Both the position numbers and the translations under genes were made by a program. Positions 42,500 through 51,074 of a stretch of DNA of 64,000 nucleotides are shown here, piece after piece. Positions within the stretch are counted from its first letter, which is position 1. Each line of letters begins with the position of its first letter. A model generated the notes under the pieces. That model saw only the letters and a list, made by a program, of their open reading frames with translations. It did no database searches and was not told where the DNA came from. The stretch is from Streptomyces sp. NBC_00443 (lineage in GTDB: Bacteria > Actinomycetota > Actinomycetes > Streptomycetales > Streptomycetaceae): assembly GCF_036014175.1 (NCBI RefSeq), contig NZ_CP107917.1, positions 6,820,001 through 6,884,000 of the forward strand. Direction: 5' to 3'.

Positions 42500-43647
42500 G
42501 CCGGTAGCCGGGCGCCCAGCAGGATCATCCGCAGGGCGCGTTCGGTGGCGTCCGTGAGGAGTTCGGAGGCCCGCACCAGGGCCTCGGCCAGGGCCATCGG
42601 GGCCGGCAGGATGCCGCTGAACGCGTCCACGCCCGGCACGTCGTGCGCGCCCTCGCCGAGTGTGCCCGCCAGCGCGAGCACCGGGCGGCCGTACAGCTTG
42701 GCGCGGCGGGCCACCTCGGCCGGGACCTTGCCGCGGGGCGTCTGGTGGTCGAGGGCGCCCTCCGCGGTGACGACCAGGTCGGCGCGGGCGAGGCGGGCGT
42801 CGAGATCGAGGTGGTCGAGGAGCACGTCGAAGCGGGGAAGCAGCCTGGCGCCGAGGGCGGCGAGGCCCGCGCCCAGGCCGCCGGACGCTCCGGTGCCGGG
42901 GCCGTGGTGCAGGTCGGTGCCCACGGCCCCCAGGTCGCGGGTGAGGACGTCCGCCCAGTTCTCCAGACCGGCCGACAGATGCTCGACCTGTGCGGGTGTC
43001 GCCCCCTTCTGCGGACCGAAGACGCGGGCCACGCCGCGCTCGCCGCACAGCACGTTGTACGGGTTGCAGGCGACCAGCAGCTCGACGTCCCGCAGACGCG
43101 GGTCGAGGCCGGACGGGTCGACCCGGGCGAGCCGCGTCAACTCACTGCCGCCGCGGGGGAGTTCGAAGCCGTCGGCGTCCAGCAGCCGGGCGCCGAGGGC
43201 CTGGAGGGCGCCGGCGCCCCCGTCGGACGTGCCCGAGTCGCCGCAGCCGACCAGGATGCGCCGTACGCCGGTGTCGAGCGCGGCGCGGATCAGCTCGCCG
43301 ACGCCGTAGGTGGTCGTGGCGCCCGGGTCGCGCAGGGCGCGCGGGACGAGGGACAGCCCGGCCACGGCGGCCATCTCGACGACCGCGGTGTCCCGGGAGC
43401 CGAGCAGGGCGAAGTGCGTGCCGAGCGGTTCGCCGACCGGTCCCGTGGCGGGCAGGGCGACGAGCCGCCCGCCGGTCGCGGCGGCCAGCGCGGTGGCGGT
43501 GCCCTCGCCGCCGTCCACCAGCGGGATCAGGTCGATCACGACGTCCGGCAGGACCCGCCGCACGCCGTCCGCGATGGCATCGGCGGCGGCCTGGGCGGAC
43601 AGGGACTCTTTGAAGCCACTGGGGGCTACGACGACTCGGGTCAGCAT
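42454..43647 (-). CDS. Glycerate kinase (GckA/GlxK-type)
   Basis: The 397-residue type I glycerate kinase has APSGFKESLSAQ, GCGDSGTSDGGAGALQALG and GPGTGASGGLGAGLAALGARL, with the sugar/ATP sites typical of the family. It phosphorylates glycerate to 2- or 3-phosphoglycerate. Its 3' end overlaps the end of the convergent aminotransferase gene by 46 bases. Confidence 0.93.
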   Translation of the reverse strand: MLTRVVVAPSGFKESLSAQAAADAIADGVRRVLPDVVIDLIPLVDGGEGTATALAAATGGRLVALPATGPVGEPLGTHFALLGSRDTAVVEMAAVAGLSLVPRALRDPGATTTYGVGELIRAALDTGVRRILVGCGDSGTSDGGAGALQALGARLLDADGFELPRGGSELTRLARVDPSGLDPRLRDVELLVACNPYNVLCGERGVARVFGPQKGATPAQVEHLSAGLENWADVLTRDLGAVGTDLHHGPGTGASGGLGAGLAALGARLLPRFDVLLDHLDLDARLARADLVVTAEGALDHQTPRGKVPAEVARRAKLYGRPVLALAGTLGEGAHDVPGVDAFSGILPAPMALAEALVRASELLTDATERALRMILLGARLPAHAEVSGTQRPSSVR

Positions 43648-43690
43648 CAGAGGTCTCCTAGGCAGGTTGGGTGACGTCGCTGAGCTGTGG

Positions 43691-43780
43691 CAACGCCCTT
43701 GGGGGCGCGGGGCCGGATCGATGTGCGGCTTCCGCCGCGCGGGCGCGACCAGCCACGACGGCGCCGCAGACAGCCGACGG
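43691..43780. repeat. Dispersed intergenic repeat copy 2
   Basis: The run CAACGCCCTTGGGGGCGCGG, then ATGTGCGGCTTCCGCCGCGC, GGGCGCGACCAGCCACG and CCGACGG is a diverged copy of the 30059-30140 element. It fills most of the 148-base gap between the glycerate kinase start and the transporter stop. Confidence 0.55.
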
Positions 43781-43795
43781 CAATGACGTGGCGAC

Positions 43796-45205
43796 TCACA
43801 GTGGAACGCCCAGCAGCGGCCATACCGTGACCGCGAACAGCAGGACGAGGGCAGCCGTCAGCGGGGCCAGGACGGCGGACAGGCGCAGCAGGTCGCGCGG
43901 GGTGTACGTGGGCGTCCCGGGAAGGTCGGAGAAGAGCGTGACCGGCTTGGCGGACGCCGGGAGCGTGTGGCAGAAGCCCGCCGCCGCGGTGGACGCGAGC
44001 GCGGCGGCGACCGGGTTCACGCCCGCGCCCACGGCGGCCGCGACCACCAGCGGGACCAGGACCGAGGAGCGGGCCGAGCGGGACTGGAGGATCAGGTGGG
44101 CCGCCGTGCTGATCGCGATCACCACGGCCAGGAACAGCAGCGGGCTGACGCCCGTGGGGAGCTCGGCCACCAGCCACTTCGCCGCCCCGGAGTCGGCGAG
44201 CGCGACGCCCATCGCCATGGTCGCGGCCATGAACAGCAGCAGTGACCAGGGGACCGTCTTCAGCGCGTCCTTCAGGTGCACGGTGCCGAGGGCCGGCGAG
44301 GCCGCCACCACCGCGCCGATCAGCGCGACGACCGCCGGCGGCACCCGGTGCAGCGGCTCGCTGCACCACAGCATCACGACGGTGCCCAGCAGCAGCGCGC
44401 ACCGCTTCTCGGCCTGTGACCAGGGGCCGGTGACCGGGTCGTCGCTGTGCTCCTGGATCTGCTCGGGGGTGATGCGCACGGGCTCCTTGCGGTCCGCGCG
44501 TCGAGTCGTCGTCAGGAGTACGGCTTCGGCGGCCAGGTGGGACGACGCCACGGCCAGCGGCAGGCCGAGCAGCAGCCACTCGGTGAAGCCGATCCGCTCG
44601 CCGGTGGCCTGCCACAGCACCGACACGGTGATGAGGTGCGCGCCGGCGCCGATCAGGGTCGCCACCGCCGACAGCAGGATCACGGTCGGGAACAGCAGCG
44701 CCAGCATCACGACCAGCCGCCGCCGGTCCTCCAGTGCCCTGGCGAGCGCCAGGAACACCGGCAGCGCGAGGGCGGCCCGGCCGGACGTGGCCGGCACCGC
44801 GAACGCCGTGACGACCAGGGCGGCCGTGGTCAGGTGCACGAGCTGCCGGACGGTGCGCGCCCCGCCGACCAGGAACGCCGCCGCCCGTCCCGCGAGCCCC
44901 GTCCGGGTCACCGCGGCCGCCAGCACGAAGGCGCAGATCAGCAGCCACACCGTCGAGTCGCCGAGGGTGCCGAAGAGGGCGTCGCTGCTGATCACTCCGG
45001 TGACCGTGAGCGCGAGTCCGGCGCCCAGCGCGATGTATGTGTCGTCGACCGGGGTGGCGATCCAGGCGCAGGTCGCCAGGGCGAACACGGCGAGGGTGAG
45101 GCGGGCGTCGGCGCCGAGTCCGGCGAAGTTGCCGGGCACGGCGAGCAGCGCGCAGAGGGAGAGCGCGACGCAGAGGCCGACGCCCAGTCGGAGGTTCAGG
45201 GTCAC
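43796..45205 (-). CDS. SLC13/DASS-family anion transporter
   Basis: The 469-residue, ~11-helix protein of the sodium/sulfate and dicarboxylate symporter family has the SNT-like loop region LADSGAAKWLVAELP and repeated long helices. No TrkA domain is present. The substrate is probably a dicarboxylate or sulfate. ATG 45205. Confidence 0.85.
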   Translation of the reverse strand: MTLNLRLGVGLCVALSLCALLAVPGNFAGLGADARLTLAVFALATCAWIATPVDDTYIALGAGLALTVTGVISSDALFGTLGDSTVWLLICAFVLAAAVTRTGLAGRAAAFLVGGARTVRQLVHLTTAALVVTAFAVPATSGRAALALPVFLALARALEDRRRLVVMLALLFPTVILLSAVATLIGAGAHLITVSVLWQATGERIGFTEWLLLGLPLAVASSHLAAEAVLLTTTRRADRKEPVRITPEQIQEHSDDPVTGPWSQAEKRCALLLGTVVMLWCSEPLHRVPPAVVALIGAVVAASPALGTVHLKDALKTVPWSLLLFMAATMAMGVALADSGAAKWLVAELPTGVSPLLFLAVVIAISTAAHLILQSRSARSSVLVPLVVAAAVGAGVNPVAAALASTAAAGFCHTLPASAKPVTLFSDLPGTPTYTPRDLLRLSAVLAPLTAALVLLFAVTVWPLLGVPL

Positions 45206-45283
45206 GTCATCCAGGGTTCACCTGGGCCGTGAGCCGTCGATGAGCCGTACATGAAGGAGACTTCACACGGGCCGAAGGGGACT

Positions 45284-45946
45284 TCAGGCCGACAGGCGGT
45301 ACCCCACGCCGCGCACCGTCTCGAACCGTTCGGCCCCGACCTTCTTGCGCAAGGCCCGCACGTACACGTCCACGATGTTGGATCCGGGGTCGAAGTCGTA
45401 GCCCCACACGTGCGACAGGATCTGCTCGCGGGACAGTACCTGGCCCGGATGCCTCAGGAACAGCTCCAGGAGCACGAACTCACGGGCCGTCAGATCCACG
45501 GTCCGCTCCCCGGCCCGCGCCCGCCGGGTGCGCAGGTCGAGGGTCAGGGAGCCGGACCGCAGCACCGTCACCTCGGGTGCCCGGGCCGCCGTACGCAGCC
45601 GCAGGCGGACCCGCGCGAGCAGTTCCTCGAAGCGGAACGGCTTGGTCATCCAGTCGTCGGCGCCGCCCTCCAGGCCGGCCACCGTGTCCCGTACGGAGTC
45701 CCGCGCGGTCAGCACGATCACCGGGGTCGTCACCCGGGCCTCGCGCAGTTCGCGCAGCACGGTGAAGCCGTCCCGGCCGGGCAGGCCGATGTCCAGGACC
45801 ACCAGATCGAAGCTGCCGGTCAGCGCGTACTCGTGGGCGGCGTCGCCGTCGCCGACGACGGTCGTGGTGAAGCCGTTGGAGCGCAGCCCCTTCTGGACGA
45901 AGGAGGCGATCCTTTCCTCGTCCTCGACGATGAGAATGCGGTTCAC
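45284..45946 (-). CDS. OmpR/PhoB-family response regulator
   Basis: The 220-residue regulator has acidic pair VEDEE, phospho-acceptor LDIGLPGRDG (Asp about 52), Lys in WMTKPFRFEE, and a C-terminal winged helix (LTAREFVLLELFLRHPGQVLSREQ, in outline). GTG 45946 overlaps the kinase stop (GTGA), so it is coupled to the kinase gene upstream. Confidence 0.95.
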   Translation of the reverse strand: MNRILIVEDEERIASFVQKGLRSNGFTTTVVGDGDAAHEYALTGSFDLVVLDIGLPGRDGFTVLRELREARVTTPVIVLTARDSVRDTVAGLEGGADDWMTKPFRFEELLARVRLRLRTAARAPEVTVLRSGSLTLDLRTRRARAGERTVDLTAREFVLLELFLRHPGQVLSREQILSHVWGYDFDPGSNIVDVYVRALRKKVGAERFETVRGVGYRLSA

Positions 45947-47388
45947 GTGTGTGCCTCTCCCAGTGCCAGTACGAAGGTGGCGCCGCCGCCGTCGGTGTCG
46001 CGCAGCCGGACCCGGCCGCCGTGCGCCTCGGCGATCGCCCGGACGATCGACAGTCCGAGCCCGGCTCCGGAGCCGCGGGCGCCGCGCCGGGACGTGCCGC
46101 GCCGGAACCGTTCGAAGATCACCTCGCCGTCCTGCGGCTGGACACCGCAGCCGGAGTCGGCGACATACAGCTCGACGCCCGGCCCGTCCGTGCGCGAGCC
46201 GATCCGGACGGTCTGCCCGGGCGCGGTGTGCTGCACGGCGTTCTGGGCGAGCTGGACCATCGCCTGGGTGATCCGCTGCGGGTCCAGCTCGGCCTCGACG
46301 TCGGCCACTTCGGCGAGCTGCCAGTCCCGTTCGCCGAGGGTGCGGGCCTTGACGTAGACGTCGGCGGTGAGTTCGGCGAGCTGGACCGGCTCGGGCGTGA
46401 CGAAGTCGGGGCGCTCGGACTTGGCGAGCAGCAGCAGGTCCTCGACGATGCGGCTCATCCGGTCCAGCTCGTCGGTGACCAGGCGTATCGTCTCCTCGCG
46501 CTCGGCGGGATCGTCGCCCATCAGCTCCAGATGGCCGCGCACGATGGTGATCGGCGTGCGCAGCTCGTGACCCGCGTCGTCGACGAACTCGCGCTGGGCG
46601 GCGAAGGCGCGCTCCAGCCGGTCGAGCATCGCGTTGAACGTCTCCGCGAGCGCGGCGATGTCATCACGCCCGTGCACCGGGATACGGCGGGTCAGGTCCT
46701 GCTCGGTGAGCTGCGCCGCCGCGGTGCGCACCAGCCGCACCGGCTTGAGGATCCGCCCGGAGACCGCCCAGCCGATGCCGGTCATCATGAGCAGGGCGAC
46801 CCCGGAGATGGCGAGCAGGATACGGAACTCCGCGTTCACGGCGGCCTGTTCGCGCCCTGGGTGGAAGGCGACGACGAACGCCGCCTCCGCCTCGCCGCCG
46901 GCCCGGGCGACGGTGACCTTGGCCCAGCGGATCTCGCCGGACGCCCGGTGCACGGTGCCGGTGGCGTCGGGCGAGTCGAAGATGCGGCGGCGGGCGTCGG
47001 CGTCCTCGTGCAGGGGGACGTTGGCGGGGATGTCGCGCGGCTGGATGAACTGGGCCGGGGCCCGGCCCGCCCGGCCCACCAGGCCGATCAGCTCCTCGTC
47101 CGGATCGGCGTACTGGCGTACCAGGAACTCGCGCAGCAGCCGGGACGGGTCGGTGAACGGCTGCCCGGTCTCGGGGTCGACGCCCCGCTCCTCGAAGTTC
47201 GCGAACTCGCCCGCCTCCTGCGCGAGCAGCCCGTTCACCCGGTGATCGACGTCCCGCAACAGGATCGACCGCGTGGTCGCCGCCACGGACACCAGCCCGA
47301 CGGCCATGACGAGCAGCAGCCAGAGCAGAATGCGGACCCGCGCGGAGATCCGGCGGCGCACGGGGTCGGGGGGTGTCGTCCGGGTCAT
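45943..47388 (-). CDS. EnvZ/PhoR-type sensor histidine kinase
   Basis: The 481-residue kinase has two membrane helices (ILLWLLLVMAVGLVSVAA and EFRILLAISGVALLMMTGIGW) enclosing an extracytoplasmic domain, a HAMP linker (RILKPVRLVRTAAAQL), HisKA His in DAGHELRTPITIV, N box LAQNAVQHT, and G boxes VADSGCGV and GSGAGLGLSIV. ATG 47388 gives the right N terminus (MTRTTPPDPVRRR) though it lacks a clear ribosome binding site. Confidence 0.92.
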   Translation of the reverse strand: MTRTTPPDPVRRRISARVRILLWLLLVMAVGLVSVAATTRSILLRDVDHRVNGLLAQEAGEFANFEERGVDPETGQPFTDPSRLLREFLVRQYADPDEELIGLVGRAGRAPAQFIQPRDIPANVPLHEDADARRRIFDSPDATGTVHRASGEIRWAKVTVARAGGEAEAAFVVAFHPGREQAAVNAEFRILLAISGVALLMMTGIGWAVSGRILKPVRLVRTAAAQLTEQDLTRRIPVHGRDDIAALAETFNAMLDRLERAFAAQREFVDDAGHELRTPITIVRGHLELMGDDPAEREETIRLVTDELDRMSRIVEDLLLLAKSERPDFVTPEPVQLAELTADVYVKARTLGERDWQLAEVADVEAELDPQRITQAMVQLAQNAVQHTAPGQTVRIGSRTDGPGVELYVADSGCGVQPQDGEVIFERFRRGTSRRGARGSGAGLGLSIVRAIAEAHGGRVRLRDTDGGGATFVLALGEAHT

Positions 47389-47682
47389 GGCGACGGCGGC
47401 GTGGAGCCTGGCGGTGAGCCAGCGGCGCGCCGACCCGGACAGGACCGCGCACGCCCCGTCCGTGCACCGGACGCCGTGTGCCCGCTCAACGGCACACACG
47501 CACCCGGAGGGGAGCACCTCAGCCGCACTGTCGTCACCCGCCGACTCCCCTGAACTTGCCGACTCCCTGAAAGTTCCCGACGGGACACCTCTAGCCGTCG
47601 TCCCCGGGCTCGCCGCGGTCGTCGTCTCCGGTCTCCCGGTCGGGGCCGTCGTCGGCACCGTCGTCGCTCGTGGGGCCGTCTG

Positions 47683-47934
47683 TCACCGGGGGCCGCGAGA
47701 CGACCTCGTCACTGGGGGCGGTGCGGGCCGGGACGGGGGCGGGGTGGGGGAGCCGCTGTCCAGCTCCACCTTGGCCGGGACCTTGGGGGACTCCGGGTTG
47801 TCGGTGAGGGCGAAGCTGGTCGCGGCGATGCCGAGGGGGATCGCCACGACGGCGGCCAGCGCCGCGATCCGGTGCGAGAAGACCATGCGGCCGATCCTGC
47901 GGCCTATGCCCCGCACCGAGGATGAGCCCAGCAT
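47683..47934 (-). CDS. Small single-helix membrane protein with proline-rich tail
   Basis: The 83-residue protein has Arg-rich N terminus, one hydrophobic segment (RIAALAAVVAIPLGIAATSF) and a Pro/Ser tail (PTPPPSRPAPPP). It lies upstream of the kinase gene on the same strand with a 295-base gap. It may be a signal-sensing or regulatory partner, but this is speculative. An inverted repeat overlaps its start codon. The family is not recognised. Confidence 0.6.
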   Translation of the reverse strand: MLGSSSVRGIGRRIGRMVFSHRIAALAAVVAIPLGIAATSFALTDNPESPKVPAKVELDSGSPTPPPSRPAPPPVTRSSRGPR

Positions 47935-47949
47935 GAAGAACTCTTCATG
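47932..47949. promoter_or_regulatory. 8-bp perfect inverted repeat overlapping a start codon
   Basis: CATGAAGA (47932-47939) and TCTTCATG (47942-47949) are exactly complementary with a 2-base spacer. The site covers the ATG of the small membrane protein and could be an operator for the two-component locus. Confidence 0.5.
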
Positions 47950-47967
47950 ATCGGGCCGTGGCCGCTC

Positions 47968-48249
47968 TCAGCTGTCCAGCCCGATGGCGAACGCGGCCTC
48001 GATGTCGTGCTGCGAGTACGTACGGAACGCCACGTGCGTGTCCGTCCCCTCCACGCCGGGAATCTTGCTGATCCGGCCCGGGATGACCTCGGCGAGATCC
48101 TCGTGCTCCTTGACTCGCACCATGGCGATCAGGTCGTACGTACCGGTGACCGAGAAGACCTCGGTGACGCTCTCCAGCGAAGCGATCCGCTCCGCGATCT
48201 CGGGAATCCGGTCCACGCTGGTCTTGATGAGGACGATCGCGGTGATCAC
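47968..48249 (-). CDS. Lrp/AsnC-type effector (RAM) domain protein
   Basis: The 93-residue protein consists of only the ligand-binding RAM domain (MITAIVLIKTSVDRIPEIAERIASL, in outline, GTYDLIAMVRVKEHEDLAEV); there is no DNA-binding helix-turn-helix. Such stand-alone effector domains may bind amino acids and modulate partners. GTG 48249 start. Confidence 0.9.
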   Translation of the reverse strand: MITAIVLIKTSVDRIPEIAERIASLESVTEVFSVTGTYDLIAMVRVKEHEDLAEVIPGRISKIPGVEGTDTHVAFRTYSQHDIEAAFAIGLDS

Positions 48250-48291
48250 GGTTGGTTCTCTCCCTCGGAGGCCATTGCTGGGGCTCTCACC

Positions 48292-49077
48292 CTACTCGTG
48301 GTCCAGTTGGCCCGGTTGTTCTGCCGGGGGTCCGGGGGTTGGCCCCCGGGAAGACACAGCAGTCGCAGGGCGGAATCGGGCCCACGCGAAGCCGAAGCCG
48401 AGCCCGAACCCGACCAGGTGCGCCAGATACGCCACCCCCGGCCCCTGGTCCGCCCGCCCCGCCGCCACCCACTGCAGCGCCACCCAGAACGGCAGCACGA
48501 CCCAGGCCGGGAAGCGCAGCGGCAGGAAGAGCAGGAACGGCAGCAGGCTTGTCACCCGCGCCCCGGGGAAGAGGAACAGGAACGCGCCGAGGACCGCAGA
48601 GATCGCCCCGGACGCGCCGACCAGGGACTGGGGGGAGTCGTCGTTGGCGGCCGCGTAGCCCAGCAGGGCAAGGTAGCCGCAGCCCAGATAGAAGAGCGTG
48701 AACTGGACGCGGCCCATCCGTTCCTCGGTCATCACGCCGAAGACGTAGAGGAAGAGCATGTTGCCGAGCAGGTGCACCCAGCTGCCGTGCACGAACAGCG
48801 CCGTCGCGGGGGTGAGGACGGCCCGGGGCGCCCCCTCGAACAGCTCCGCGGGAACGACACCCCAGCGGTGGAAGTAGGCCCGCTGAGCGGCGAGCAGCTC
48901 GTCGCCGGAGCCGTACGCCGGATTGAGTCCCGCCGCCGGGCCGATCAGGAAGATCAGGCAGCACAGGACGATCAGCCCGTACGTCACCGGCGCCGAGGAC
49001 CGCAGGACGGCACGGACCGATCGGCCCGCCCTGCCGAACCGAGTCCCGAAATGCGCCACGCTCCAGTTGCCGATCAT
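48292..49077 (-). CDS. Rhomboid-family intramembrane serine protease
   Basis: The 261-residue, six-helix protein has the nucleophile motif SLVGASGAISAVLG (Ser of GxSG), HGSWVHLLGNMLFLYVFG in the N-terminal helices, and His in YLAHLVGFGLGFGF. ATG 49077 is preferred to upstream starts, which are Arg-rich noise. The last ~20 residues (RGPTPGPPAEQPGQ) come from a GC hairpin, CCGGGGG/CCCCCGG at 48332-48349, resembling common intergenic repeats, so the C terminus may be extended by repeat DNA. Confidence 0.92.
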   Translation of the reverse strand: MIGNWSVAHFGTRFGRAGRSVRAVLRSSAPVTYGLIVLCCLIFLIGPAAGLNPAYGSGDELLAAQRAYFHRWGVVPAELFEGAPRAVLTPATALFVHGSWVHLLGNMLFLYVFGVMTEERMGRVQFTLFYLGCGYLALLGYAAANDDSPQSLVGASGAISAVLGAFLFLFPGARVTSLLPFLLFLPLRFPAWVVLPFWVALQWVAAGRADQGPGVAYLAHLVGFGLGFGFAWARFRPATAVSSRGPTPGPPAEQPGQLDHE

Positions 49078-49242
49078 GGACACAGAGCATGACGTAACCG
49101 GACGCACGCGCACAGACCGCCTCGCCGCCCGGGACGGACGGGCGGTGGGTACCCGCCAGGCCGTAGGGTTACGAGCCACACGCACCGGGGGCCCGGCGCG
49201 TCGCGGACAATAGAAGGTCTAGAAGGAAAGAGCACAGTCACG

Positions 49243-49482
49243 ATGACGGTTCCCCTGCCGACCACCACGACGCGGTGGCGCTGCACCCTCTGCGGCAACC
49301 TCACGCGCTTCGACGTGACGCGCTCGTCCAAGGTCGTGGAGTACGTCCACCTCGATCTGGCCGGTGAGCCCAAGATCGAGGAGCGCGAGGTGCTCAGTGA
49401 GACCATCGAGTCGGTGCGCTGCCGCTGGTGCAACGCCGTGGACACAGTGGAACTCGTGGACAGGCCGGGCGCCGACTCCTGA
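49243..49482 (+). CDS. Small zinc-ribbon protein
   Basis: The 79-residue protein carries CTLCG (about residue 14) and CRWCN (about residue 60), together one zinc-ribbon. It has no other domain. It precedes the NYN protein by 37 bases on the same strand and may be in its operon. Confidence 0.8.
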   Translation: MTVPLPTTTTRWRCTLCGNLTRFDVTRSSKVVEYVHLDLAGEPKIEEREVLSETIESVRCRWCNAVDTVELVDRPGADS

Positions 49483-49519
49483 CGGGAGCGGCCCCCGCAC
49501 AGGCATTGGGGTGTGACGG

Positions 49520-50866
49520 ATGGTGGAGACACAAGGCGGGGAGCCGGACGACGGCGCCGCTGAGGTGCTCGACCGTCCGCTGCCCGACGGTGTACGGCGC
49601 AAGGTCGTGCAGATCGTGTCCGACGGCTTCGGCGGACTGACCGTCGGCGAACTGCCCGCACAGCTGAGGCAGTACGCCAGATTCGCGCCGAACCGCCGGG
49701 CCAAGTTCGCCGGCAACGCCATGGCGGCGGCGCTGGAGACCGATCCGCTGTTCCGCCAGCGCATCGGGGAGAAGTTCAGAGAGGCCCAGCCGGAACTCGC
49801 CGGCGCCCTCGACGCCGGCTCGGCGCCCCCGGCCGCGGACCCGCTCGACGTGGCGGCCGCGGCCTATGTTCTGCGCCCCACCGGCTGGGTCAAGCTGGTC
49901 ACCGCGGCCGGCGAGGAGGCTCAGCGGGCCGATGCCGAGCGTGCCGACGAGGAGAACCGCGCCGAGCTGGAGCGGCTGCGCGAGGAGCTCGCGCACGCCC
50001 GTGAGCACACCCGGCACGAGACCGAGCGGCTGCGCGCCGAGCTGGACGCGGCGAAGAAGGAAGCCGAATCACTGCACCGGAAGCTGCGCTCGGCCCTCAG
50101 TGACGTCAAGCGTGGCGAGGCCGCCCTGCGCAAGGTGCACGGCGAGATCGAGACCCTGCGCGCGGAGGGGAACACCCAGGTCTCCGCGGCCGAGAGCGAG
50201 ACCCGGCGCCTCAAGGCGCGGCTGGGGGAGGCCGAGGCCGCCCTGGAGGCCACGCGCAGGGCCGCACGCGAGGGGCGCAGCGTCGAGGACATGCGCGTAC
50301 GGCTGCTTCTGGACACCCTGCTGGACTCCGCCCAAGGGCTGCGCCGGGAGCTGGCGTTGCCGCCGGTCTCCGTACGGCCCGCCGAGACCGTGGACGCGGT
50401 CGAACCGGGACGAATGACCCCGAAGGACATCGCCGCCCGGGCCCTGTCCGAGAACGACCCCGCGATCCTCGACCAGCTCCTCGCCCTGCCCCAGGCGCAC
50501 TTGGTGGTCGACGGCTACAACGTCACCAAGACGGGCTATCCGCAGATGCCCCTGGAGAAGCAGCGGCTCAGGCTGCTCGGCCAGCTCTCGCAGCTCGCCG
50601 CGCAGACCGGCGCCGAGGTGACCTGCGTCTTCGACGGGGCCGAGCTGGCCGCGCCGGTGCTTCTCGCGCCGCCGCGCGGGGTGCGGGTGCTGTTCTCCAA
50701 ACCGGGCGTCACTGCCGACGAGTTGATCCGCCAGCTGGTGCGCGCCGAGCCGCCGGGCCGTCCGGTCATCGTCGCCTCGACCGACCGTGAGGTGGCGGAC
50801 GGGGTGGCCCGGGCCGGAGCGCGGCCGGTGGCTTCTGCGGTGCTTCTCAAGCGGCTGTCCGGATAA
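49520..50866 (+). CDS. NYN-domain (YacP-like) RNA-binding protein with coiled coil
   Basis: The 448-residue protein has an N-terminal helical region, a coiled coil at residues ~130-270 (Arg/Glu-rich heptads, ELERLREELAHAREH in outline), and a C-terminal NYN/PIN-like domain: HLVVDGYNVTKTGYP (first acidic residue), VTCVFDGAE and VIVASTDREVADGV. NYN domains are predicted ribonucleases in RNA processing. The ATG follows a weak site; the coupled zinc-ribbon gene is upstream. Confidence 0.9.
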   Translation: MVETQGGEPDDGAAEVLDRPLPDGVRRKVVQIVSDGFGGLTVGELPAQLRQYARFAPNRRAKFAGNAMAAALETDPLFRQRIGEKFREAQPELAGALDAGSAPPAADPLDVAAAAYVLRPTGWVKLVTAAGEEAQRADAERADEENRAELERLREELAHAREHTRHETERLRAELDAAKKEAESLHRKLRSALSDVKRGEAALRKVHGEIETLRAEGNTQVSAAESETRRLKARLGEAEAALEATRRAAREGRSVEDMRVRLLLDTLLDSAQGLRRELALPPVSVRPAETVDAVEPGRMTPKDIAARALSENDPAILDQLLALPQAHLVVDGYNVTKTGYPQMPLEKQRLRLLGQLSQLAAQTGAEVTCVFDGAELAAPVLLAPPRGVRVLFSKPGVTADELIRQLVRAEPPGRPVIVASTDREVADGVARAGARPVASAVLLKRLSG

Positions 50867-51074
50867 CGCCAACGTACGGGGGCAATGCCCGAATTGGCGT
50901 CAATCCTGTACGACCCAGCGTCAATCCTGCGTCACGTCATGTGAGTTGTGTGTAAAGAATGATTGGTGTGACGAGATTTTTCGTGTGAGGATTTGATCTG
51001 ATCACAACTGGGTCACTAGGGTCTGGCCTCGAACCTCCGAGCGGGTGATCACTCAGAAGAAGGGTTTCACCTCA

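Noticed and set aside
50867..51074. A c-di-AMP (ydaO) riboswitch upstream of the first NlpC/P60 gene
   Set aside because: This class often controls cell wall hydrolases in Streptomyces, but I do not find its conserved core motifs in this gap.
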